DNA of 29,110 bases from Saccoglossus kowalevskii (lineage: Eukaryota > Hemichordata > Enteropneusta > Harrimaniidae), in assembly GCF_000003605.2 (NCBI RefSeq), contig NW_003112968.1, positions 123,032 to 152,141 on the forward strand. Reading direction: 5' to 3'. A program made the translations under genes and the position numbers. Each line of letters begins with the position of its first letter. Within the stretch, counting starts at the first letter, position 1. Positions 21,349 to 29,110 of the stretch are shown one piece after another. Under the pieces are notes generated by a model, which ran no database searches, had not been told where the DNA came from, and saw only the letters and a list, made by a program, of their open reading frames with translations.

Positions 21349-21645
21349 GATTACAGATTTTTGATGATCTGTAATTTGCGAAACGAACCTTTTACTAATT
21401 AAAGTCCCGATATTTTCGGCAAATGTGTTATGTCGTTATATGCACTACTGAAAGGGGAATGTACTGACCAAGTTTTGTCAGACAGTTCTAAATATTGTAC
21501 GTGTAAGACCCCTGTTTCGCTGATTATAGATTTTTGATTATTTGTAAAAAGCGAAACGAACCATTTACGTATTAAATATTGTTTATGTTCGGCAAATATT
21601 TTGTAAATATTGTGTATGTAAAACCCATTTTTACTGATTACAGTT
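21349..21645. repeat. Diverged direct duplication, period 173 bp
   Basis: GATTACAGATTTTTGATGAT at 21349 recurs as GATTATAGATTTTTGATTAT at 21522, each followed by 'gcgaaacgaacc(t/a)ttta' and 'tcggcaaat'. A third, truncated start (GATTACAG) is at 21636. A short hairpin, ATTACAGAT / ATCTGTAAT, sits at the head of the first unit. Confidence 0.7.
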
Positions 21646-21650
21646 GAATC

Positions 21651-22340
21651 ATGGAGCTAAAAAGAAGAGCTACATGGTTGAATTGTAATTATGTGTGTTA
21701 TCCCGTTTCGTTTCGTTTCCAGGCTACAATAAGCCTTCCTACCATAGACTTGCATAACACAAACGTGCGATGTCAAAAGGCAATGCAAAAAAAAGTACAC
21801 CATTTTCAGCACACAACAGAAATTATCACCAATCGACAGTATGTTTATTACTGTCACCACCATATTGTTCCGAACACCCAAATACCAACATTGCCAGGTA
21901 TGTTGCTAACTGGTTTGCTAAGCGTGCTTGGAGATTATAGTAGACTACTAAGTACCAATAAGCCATTCTCCAAATATCAGTTGTCTAGAAAATATATACT
22001 GACAAAATCGATGGAAACGGAACATCACAAACCCCAACAAGGGAGTTAGACCAGGTGCACAATCACACCAAGTCACAAGGACAAACACGACCACATACAT
22101 CAATCAACAAGAAAATCTGCAATCATGTTACAGACACCAAATCATGGTGGTGACCAAAAAACTTCTTACAGCGAGCGCAAGATATTTACATACACCTAAC
22201 TCGCGCACCCGCTAGGTAATTACCGAGGGACTTTGCAACATCCCCAGACACTTTGCTAGACGCCCCAACGACCGTTGTAGACGCAATAAAGTTATATACA
22301 CGCCTACGTGTCAGTATGTATGAACGATGACTGCATGTAA
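21651..22340. other. Unassigned region with a 132-codon open frame
   Basis: A + frame at 21651-22049 is open for 132 codons and rich in His, Gln and Ser, but it has no recognisable domain. The rest (22050-22340) is CA-rich, with an AATAAAG near 22285. It could be repeat-derived. I would not call a gene. Confidence 0.3.
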
Positions 22341-22399
22341 ATGTACTTATTTGAATTATTTATTAATATGTGGTCTTTGTTCTTCGTTTTAAAGATTAG

Positions 22400-23170
22400 G
22401 GTGGGGGTCCCTTTAAACAGAAGAACGAAATATATATATGTTAATACTTGGACAGCATTTATTAATAAACTGCTTGAAATTACTGAAACTAGTGTAACTG
22501 GGATTGATATTTCAAATTTTAAAACAAAGTTAAAACAATTGTATGTAGAAAATAGTTGGTTGCAAAGTCTACAAAAAAACAGAAAATAACAAATTACGAA
22601 CATACAACAAAATTAAATTAGCATTCAAATTTGAGCCATACCTGGATCTTATGAAAAATATAAAACATCGAACCAGCTTAACTAGGTTTAGAATTTCAGC
22701 TCATTCACTTCCAATTGAAAAGTTGAGATATCAAGGAATACCTCCAGAAAAATGAATTTGTACACTATGTGATCTAGGGGCTGTTGGCAGTGAAACTCGT
22801 GCATTCATGGACTGTGAAAATATTGAAATTAAGAATAGTTGTATACAATTTCTAAATACGGTTTCAGTTTATGATGAAAAAATTCAAGAGTTACCTAAGG
22901 ATAACTTACTTAAAAAATTATTTACCTCAAATGATAGTTTCATTGTTAACAGTCTCGGAAAATTTCTTCATCAAATTATAATGTCTTACAATATCTAAAC
23001 TTTACTTTTGTTTCTTATTACATGTACTACTAATATTTTATATTTCTTTGCTTACTTATTGTTTTATTTGTTATTGATGTTTGTTACTTGTTGTTGTATG
23101 TTTATTGATCATACATAATGTAATTCAATGCATTATTTCGTGCCAAATAAAATATACTATACTATACTAT
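22400..23170 (+). pseudogene. LINE C-terminal region with 3' tail (fragment D)
   Basis: The + strand encodes NTWTAFINKLLEI, then FKTKLKQLYVENSWLQSLQK. After a frameshift near 22586 it continues NKLRTYNKIKLAFKFEPYLD, LTRFRISAHSLPIEKLR, a stop, and then ICTLCDLGAVGSETRAFMDC and ends MSYNI at 22998. This is the same ORF2 C-terminal domain as fragments A and B: basic helix, then C-x-x-C ... C. The 3' end is GCCAAATAAAATATACTATA with an (ATACT)n tail at about 23152-23170, closely parallel to the tail of fragment A. At least one frameshift and one stop make it dead. Confidence 0.8.
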
Positions 23171-23605
23171 GTTATAATTAAATATTATGAACATTCTGCT
23201 TTCGTTCTTTGTTCTTCGGTTAAAACACCCCCATCTGATTGGTGGAGGACGCATAGCCATGTTAGAAGTGTACGGAACAAGATGGCGCTGTCAGTAAACA
23301 CTGCAAAAATTATGTTTAAAGTTGTTTTTCCTGAGATTTAACTAGCTAGCTGAACCGTGCAGAATTCCAGTGACAGCCATTTTCTTGAGGTCGAACGAGG
23401 ACAAAATTATTTAGCAAAATGACGCTACTGTATTACAACTTTCCTCTGAAAATGGAACAGCTAAAACGCCAGAAAATGGTCGTCTGCAACTACTTGTATT
23501 TTATTAGGACTTCGTGGTATTTACTGTTGTCGTCTTTTTTCCCTGTATCCTCCATGCATGGAAAGACGACGACGAGCTTTAAGGGAGTATTCAAACCCCC
23601 CGGGA
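23171..23605. other. Promoter-like, coding-uncertain stretch
   Basis: Contains a CCAAT box in inverse (GATTGG near 23236) and AAGATGGCGCTG (YY1-like, near 23279). A 65-codon frame (23419-23616) reads into the left arm of the inverted duplication and is not recognisable. Confidence 0.25.
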
Positions 23606-23892
23606 GGTTTCTCTGAATAAAATATGGCACGCAAGCTGAATTAAAAAAACGCCTAAAAAGGTGTTATTTAGTTATTTGACGCATATACGTGTGTACCGTG
23701 TTTAGTGTCGAAGATTTCAAAATATATAAATAAAGTGTGAAAAAAAAGAATCTCATGAATTCATGTTACCTCAACTTATAAACAGTATAATTTTAGAATG
23801 TATAAAAGTTTCTGCACTTGAAAAGGGGTATAATTTCACAAAAATAAGTACGTGTTTAGAGGCTATTTTGAAATGCTATCAGCATGGGTGCC
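23606..23892. repeat. Left arm of an inverted duplication
   Basis: Matches the reverse complement of 24962-25273 along its length with scattered indels. Shared landmarks, in order, are GGTTTCTCTGAATAAAATATG, 'ggtgttatttagttatttgacgcatata', 'gaattcat.ttacctcaactt', 'ggtataat.tcacaaaaataagtacgtgtttagagg' and 'agcatg'. Similarity fades past about 23892 but may reach 23913. Confidence 0.9.
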
Positions 23893-24234
23893 AAGATTGA
23901 CTTGGAGTTTCCCCCTAGGATCCAAACAGTTCTCGGGAATACTTTCTCAAGTGATGACATATTGTCCTCGTTTGACTTGAAGAAAATGGCTGCCGCCGGA
24001 GTTACGTGTGGTCCGGAGCACTCAATCCCGCCCGGGGAAAAAACCATCAAACTAATGTATTTTTTTTGTCACGGATTTTGTTTTGGTGAGAGTTTAATAA
24101 ACATATCACTGACTGGCGTTAGCTTAGATGGTGCGATGCGAGAAAATATTCTGCTTTTGTCGACTTTTATTTGCCATCGCACGTTTGTGTTGCGCAAGTC
24201 TACGGGAGGAACCATAGCTCTTCTGTGTCGATAA
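23884..24234 (+). CDS. Hypothetical 116-codon frame inside the inverted duplication loop
   Basis: Starts in the inner edge of the left arm and encodes MGAKIDLEFPPRIQTVLGNT, then DDILSSFDLKKMAAAGVTCG. I recognise no domain. The DNA around AAAATGGCTGCCGCCGGAG (near 23983) is CpG-rich and has a YY1-like motif, as in promoters. It may be a real small gene or first exon, or chance. Confidence 0.15.
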   Translation: MGAKIDLEFPPRIQTVLGNTFSSDDILSSFDLKKMAAAGVTCGPEHSIPPGEKTIKLMYFFCHGFCFGESLINISLTGVSLDGAMRENILLLSTFICHRTFVLRKSTGGTIALLCR

Positions 24235-24309
24235 AAATCCTAATATCTGAAAATAACAAATTTAATGACACAAAGCCAACCAACCAAATTACTAAAATAC
24301 CATAAAAAA

Positions 24310-24895
24310 GACCAAAGTATTACATAAGAAGAACGATGGACCTACATCTATAAACCCAAAACCGGAATTGGAAAAAGAACTGTGTTCAAATAACAAAGTA
24401 GAAGATGAGTACATTTCATGATTGAATGCCCCTTTTACGAAACATCACAGAAAGCACTATTTGAAGAGACTACTAGGCAGATTATAAACTTCATGAATAT
24501 GAGTGACTACAACAAATTTTTAAAATTAATGGGTGATACAAACCTGAATGTACAAATACCAGTTGCCCAATTCATCAAAAATAACATCTTCTGGCAATTT
24601 AACATAAATAGTTTTCTCCTTTAATAGGTTTTTTTTCTCATTTCCATCTTTCATTGATTTACTGTTTATTGCTTTATTATTATTATTTCTTCTATTTGTT
24701 TTCAATATTATTACCAACATATATCAATAGTTTTTTGTAATTGTAGTCTGTTGATTTATTTTTTAAACCATTGTTGTGCTTTAGACAGTAATTCTTGTAA
24801 AATGTGTATGTTTTACATATGTGTTTTAGCAGTTAGTGTAACCATTTTAATTCCTTCTGAGGAATTTTAAGTGTTTCAATAAACCTGAACTAGTA
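24310..24895 (+). pseudogene. LINE C-terminal fragment and 3' UTR (fragment E)
   Basis: Encodes LEKELCSNNKVEDEY and, after a one-base frameshift near 24412, HFMIECPFYETSQKALFEE and later QIPVAQFIKNN, stopping at 24624. The C ... VEDEYHF-x-x-x-C pattern matches fragments A, B and D. The 3' end is TTTCAATAAACCTGAACT near 24877. The fragment lies wholly in the loop between the inverted arms. Confidence 0.7.
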
Positions 24896-24961
24896 TTTCA
24901 TGAAGAAAAATCAAACACTCACATAGTCGGTGGGGGGGGGGGAGGGGTGTAAGTCAGATCT

Positions 24962-25273
24962 GGTACACATGCTGAAGTATAGCTTTTCAACAAATCCTCT
25001 AAACACGTACTTATTTTTGTGAGATTATACCCATTGTCAAGTGCAAAAACTTGAAATAGATACCCTATATACATACTAAAATCATACTGTTTCCAAGTTG
25101 AGGTAATATGAATTCATGAGTTCCAAGTTCCAATAGGATTTACAAGCAAGCTATCATAAAAATATTCGACCCTAAGCACGGCACACACATATATGCGTCA
25201 AATAACTAAATAACACCTCTTTTATGCGTTTTAATTTCTTAAGCTTGCGTACCATATTTTATTCAGAGAAACC
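24962..25273. repeat. Right arm of the inverted duplication
   Basis: Reverse complement of the left arm (23606-23892), somewhat longer because of insertions, including one of about 20-25 bp near 25140. It begins TGGTACACATGCTGAAG and ends ATTCAGAGAAACC. Confidence 0.9.
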
Positions 25274-25399
25274 ACTGTCACATTGTTAAGTTTGAAAGTC
25301 GAAAAAGTCTTACAAGGCGGGGAAAAATATTGTCAGTCCGGCCAATAATTTCCCGACAGTGATTCAACAGTGAAACATTTGTTTTTACACAGTCCCTCC

Positions 25400-25940
25400 A
25401 CACCAAAAACAAAATTTCACAATATGCGGATGACAGTTTCATAATTGTACCTACAAAACAGTCATTTTGATATTATTAGTGGTTTCTCTAAAATTACCAG
25501 TCTGAAACCAAATTATGAAATGTGTAAAGTTATCCAACTTGGGTCATTAAAACATAGTAATTTCCATCGCAGCTAGTCACACTAAATTTTAATACTCGTC
25601 TTGAGAAAGCGAGGAAAATACTGCAGCCATGGAGAGGTAGGGGTCTTACGTTGTATGGTAAGATTATTATAGTTAAAGCATTAGTGAATTCTCAATTTGT
25701 ACACCTGTTCATTTCACTCTCCTCGTTTCAGTATTTGTGGGGAGGTAAACGTGACTGGGTTATCACAGTTTACAACACGTATGATAAGACTGGTCCTGAA
25801 TTTAACCAATTTGAGTTTTTTTAATGATTCTTTTAAAGTTGCTTTGATACCAAGGTTTATACATCAGAAAAGCTCTTTCTGCAGTAGATTTTATAACAAC
25901 ATATTAGGTAGCTTTGGTGGCTCTATGTATCAAACCTAAT
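25400..25940 (+). pseudogene. L1/Tx1-like LINE reverse transcriptase fragment (fragment F)
   Basis: Encodes NKISQYADDSFIIVPTKQSF with the RT catalytic YADD box at 25423-25434. A frameshift gives DIISGFSKITSLKPNYEMCK and VIQLGSLK. A further frameshift gives LEKARKILQPWRGRGLTLYG, KIIIVKALVNSQFVH and FQYLWGGKRDWVITVYNTYD. The order YADD, then SGLKLNY-like, W-x-x-R-x-LTL-x-GKI and F-x-W-x-GKR is that of L1/Tx1-type LINEs, a different family from fragments A-E. At least three frameshifts make it dead, and both ends are missing. Confidence 0.75.
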
Positions 25941-26029
25941 TCTTAAACGAATTATTACACTATATATATAATATATAATATTCTAATATCCACATAAATA
26001 ATATATAGTTTGGAGAAGTTTTATTGAGC

Positions 26030-26584
26030 ATGTATTGCTGCTGTTAGCAATGCACATTGCAATTAAAGAACAGAAGATATCATTAGAAAATGAACAATAT
26101 GTATAGTATCAAAACAACTGGACTTGCTGTTTTCAACAAGAATTCAAAAATATCACTTTTCACCAAAAATAACAAAAATATTCATCAAAATTAGATAATT
26201 GAAGATATCACCACAAAATGAACAAATCTGAGAGAAATTAATGAATTGGAAATACATTAACCATGGTCAGTAATCATAAAAAAAAAACACAATATATATT
26301 GTATAATACCAAAGCAATTGGACTTGCGGTTTTCAATAAGAAATCGAAAATATCACTTTTTAGCAAAGATAACAAAAATATTCACCAAAATTAGAGAATT
26401 AAAGATATCATCATGAAATGAACAAATCTAAGAGAGATCTAGCCAAGGTACATATACACCAAGTATCAAAGCATTCAGACTTGTAGTTTTCAAGAAGAAG
26501 TTGAAAAAGTAAAACATAAACACGGACGACGACACCGGACAATCACTCACATGATAAGCTCCGCTTGTTGACAGCGGAGCTAAA
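26030..26584 (+). mobile_element. Hairpin-ended element with ~157-bp tandem monomers (copy 2)
   Basis: Monomers carrying 'ggacttgc.gttttcaa.aag' (26121, 26321, 26477) and 'aaaaatattca.caaaattaga.aatt.aagatatca' are the inverse of those at 955-1500. They end in GGACGACGACACCGGACAAT, then CACTCACATGATA and a hairpin AGCTCCGC/GCGGAGCT (26557-26581), directly followed by AAAAGG. The first interval is 200 bp because of an insertion; the next is 156 bp. Confidence 0.65.
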
Positions 26585-27180
26585 AGGTTGACAAAACTGG
26601 GTTGCCAAATTACAAAAATTATCTGGAAACTTGAAGAAATTGTAAAAGTTAGCTGGAAAGTAAGAATAGTTAGTTAACCATGTTGCAAAGTTAGCTGGTA
26701 GTGCAAAAGTCACTCAAATATCAAACAAAAGACCTGATGGTTGAAATAGCTCTACTATCCTACAAAAACATTTTGCTAGGCATGTTGCACACCCAAAAGA
26801 CAAAACACGGTATACCAACAAGAATGTACTTGTGTTCTGCCTTTTTAGAACATGTGAACTTAACTTCGCCAAACGAATGGTTCACAAAAATACACCACAC
26901 ATATCAAAGCAATCGAATTGGTAGTTCTCAAGAAGAAAAATATTCACCCAAAATAGAGAATTGAAGTTATCATCACAAAATGAACAGAGCTGACAGAGGT
27001 CCATCCAAGGTACCTACATACCAAGTATCTAATCAATTAAGCTCGTAGTTTCCAAGCAGAAGTTGAACATAGCATTTTTTAGAGGGATTGTCGCGAGCGT
27101 GTCCTTGAAACTTGAGTTCCAAGTGGCGTATACAACAGATTATTTATTTACATCAAAACACGTGTTCCGTGTAGTAGTAA
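26585..27180. repeat. Short 'agttagctggaaa' repeats and another 157-type monomer
   Basis: From 26590 to 26710 short units read 'aa(a/g)ttagctgg(a/t)aa(a/g)t'. From about 26930 to 27085 a single monomer of the 26030 family appears ('aaaatagagaattgaag.tatcatcacaaaatgaacagagctgacagagg'). The 87-codon frame at 26701-26964 crosses both and is not a gene. Confidence 0.5.
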
Positions 27181-28515
27181 TATGGCCAAAAATAAAAACA
27201 GCCGTTATTCGGCCATCTTTGATCTGATTATGAAACACACTGATATGTATGATGTATGTGCCAAATATGAATTAATATGGTACATAAATTGTGGAAATAT
27301 AGTAGTAAGGCCAAAAAGTCAGATGGCTGTCAATCGGCCATCCTTTACCAGATTTTGAAACAAATTGTCATGGACATGCATTCTAACAGGTATAAAGTAC
27401 ATGTATGTGCCAAATTTGAATGAAAACTGACAGAGCACGTCCAAGATACCACATAAAAAACAACAAGATGCCTGCCAGTCGACCATTTTGATTCAAATCG
27501 CTAAACCACTGCATGTGCATATGTCCCACATAAGGTACTAGGCAAAGAATGAACAGAATCGGTCCACAGGATTCTGAAATATGACTGACGGACAGACTGA
27601 CGCACGGACGGACACACGGACAGACAGACAGACCCATGAACTCACGGACGGTCGGGGACATGTATCCTAACATGTATGATCTATGTACTAAATTTGAATG
27701 AAAACTGACAAAGCATGTCCAAAATACAACATTTTCAAAAAACAAGATGGCTGCCAGTCGGCTATCTTTGATCCAATTGTGAAATAAATAGTCATGGACA
27801 TGTATCCTAACATGTATAATCTATGTACCAAGTTTGAATGAAAACTGACAAAGCATGTCCAAAATACAACATTTTCAAAAAACAAGATGGCTGCCAGTCG
27901 GCCATTTTTGATCCAATTGGGAAATAAATAGTCATGGACATGTATCCTAACATGTATAATCTATGTACCAAGTTTGAATGAAAACTGACAAAGCATGTCA
28001 AAAATACAACATTTTCAAAAAACAAGATGGCTGCCAGTCGGCCATTTTTGATCCAATTGTTGTATAATCTATGTACCAAGTTTGAATGAAAATTGACAAA
28101 GCATGTCCAAAATACAACATTTTCAAAAAACAAGATGGATGCCAGTCGGCCATCTTTGATCCAATTGTGAAATAAATAGTCATGGACATGTATCCTAACA
28201 TGTATAATCTATGTACCAAGTTTGAATGAAAACTGACAAAGCATGTCCAAAATACAACATTTTCAAAAAACAAGATGGCTGCCAGTCGGCCATTTTGAAT
28301 CGAATCGCTAAACTACTGCATGTGCATATGTTCCACATAAGGTACTAGGCACATGCAAAGAATGAACGGAATCGGTCCAAGGGATTCTGAGATATGACTC
28401 TGGACGGACGCACAGATGCACAGACGCATGGACGCACAGACGCACAGATGCACGGACGCAGGGACGGAGACCGAATTATAAGTCCCTGTTTTCGGACTTC
28501 GTCCGAACGGGGACT
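27180..28515 (+). mobile_element. Hairpin-ended element with 140-bp tandem array and nested duplication
   Basis: Early units (27180-27420) are diverged. From about 27655 to 28300 there are five near-identical copies of a 140-bp unit (TGTATCCTAA at 27661, 27801, 27941 and 28189; the unit between the last two lacks 32 bp at about 28060). After the array comes a unique-looking module, 'cgctaaactactgcatgtgcatatg ... atcggtcca.gggattctga.atatgac' (28300-28400), also present at 27490-27590. It is followed by a 'gacgcacagatgcacg' tract (28400-28465) and the hairpin 28481-28515 (AGTCCC...CGGAC / GTCCG...GGGACT), with AATAAAC outside. The minus-strand frames through the array (27383-28273) are chance. 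Confidence 0.75.
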
Positions 28516-28872
28516 AATAAACAAAATAGAGAATTGAAGATATCGTCACGAAATGAACAAATCTTACAGTGGTACCTAAGGCACCTACATACCAAGTATC
28601 AAATCTGGTTGTTTTCAAGAAGAAGTAAAAAAAAGTAGCATTTTTTTTTACAAAAAATGATAAAATTTTCGCCAAAAATAGAGAATTGAAGATATCGTCA
28701 CAAAATGAATAAATCTGACAGAGGTTCACTCAAGTTACCTACATACCAAGTATGAAACAAATTGAGCTGATAGTTTTCTACAAGCATTCAAAAATGCAAT
28801 TGTTGCTTACGACGACAGACAATCACCTATACAAACAGCTCAGCTCTTTCATCTATGATGACAGTGTAGCTA
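28516..28872 (+). mobile_element. Hairpin-ended 157-bp monomer element (copy 3, decayed)
   Basis: Two monomers ('aaaatagagaattgaagatatcgtcac.aaatgaa.aaatct', from about 28523 and 28674) are followed by ACGACGACAGACAATCACCT and a degraded hairpin ending GTAGCTAAAAAC (near 28865-28876). It is the same family and orientation as 26030-26584. Confidence 0.55.
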
Positions 28873-29110
28873 AAAACTAGGTTGCTTGAAAGGGGACTGC
28901 TAATACACAAATTATGAATCAGGGCACCAGGAAAGTCGTGAGATTGGTCACCATAGCTAATACTCAGCAGTGCATGCCAGCTAGAAATTATGTAAAATTA
29001 ATTGAGTTTGAAAAAAAAAGTGTCCCATCAAATGTAAAAATAACCAACTGTCAGCCTTAGTGCACAATAAAGGATGAAGATCTGTTTCTATGAGTGTATG
29101 CTTATACAAT
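28873..29110. other. No recognisable gene (28873-29110)
   Basis: AT-rich sequence to the window end, without frame or repeat that I can name. Confidence 0.4.

Noticed and set aside
27590-27660. Short regularly spaced GGACGGAC units, looked at as a possible CRISPR-like array
   Set aside because: Units are contiguous 4-12 bp slippage repeats without unique spacers, in an animal genome; a simple repeat.
27383-28273. Four overlapping minus-strand frames with repeated MFFENVVFWTCFVSFHSN
   Set aside because: They are readings of the 140-bp DNA array. The period is not a multiple of three, so each copy changes frame, and the repetition comes from the DNA rather than a repeat protein.

Overview
The window is animal nuclear DNA: AT-rich, intron-bearing, repeat-dense, with one assembly gap of 108 N. 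Two protein genes can be identified, both on the + strand. The mixture of an intron-rich TAF7-type gene, an XK-related gene, LINE-type retrotransposon debris and long arrays of 140-157 bp monomers fits an invertebrate, probably marine. I cannot place the phylum from sequence alone.

Layout. 1-2340: decayed tandem-monomer repeats, one hairpin-ended repeat element, and a broken THAP-like zinc-finger start at 1803. 2751-6044: the last five coding exons of a TAF7 orthologue (TFIID subunit); the N-terminal exons lie upstream of the window. Its third visible intron is filled by a ~1.16 kb hairpin-ended repeat. 6045-10973: intergenic, holding a diverged minisatellite, five copies of a 52-bp tandem repeat, an unassigned exon-like frame, a 260-bp MITE with a perfect 5-bp target duplication, and a C/G-capped repeat-like segment. 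10974-11081: N gap. 12706-14895: one uninterrupted 729-codon gene for an XK-related (XKR) membrane protein, with an in-frame stop two codons before its ATG. 14896-17480: intergenic, with a perfect 30-bp palindrome at 16445.

17480-25945 is a graveyard of retrotransposons. It has five or so fragments of one LINE lineage with a C-terminal zinc-knuckle-type domain (both strands), plus one fragment of a second, L1/Tx1-like LINE with a YADD box. All carry frameshifts or deletions. Inside it lies an inverted duplication with arms of about 0.3 kb (23606-23892 and 24962-25273). 25945-29110 is dominated by tandem monomer repeats (157-bp and 140-bp families).

The two genes show no functional link: TAF7 acts in transcription initiation and the XKR protein in the membrane. 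The most interesting non-gene pattern is architectural. Five repeat termini in three sequence families share a terminal hairpin followed on its outer side by CTAA(A/T)A, a GTCCGTC-rich tract on its inner side, and then tandem monomers of about 140-157 bp. This suggests one type of non-autonomous mobile element, possibly Helitron-like. I found no CRISPR array, tRNA or rRNA, and no bacterial-style operon.
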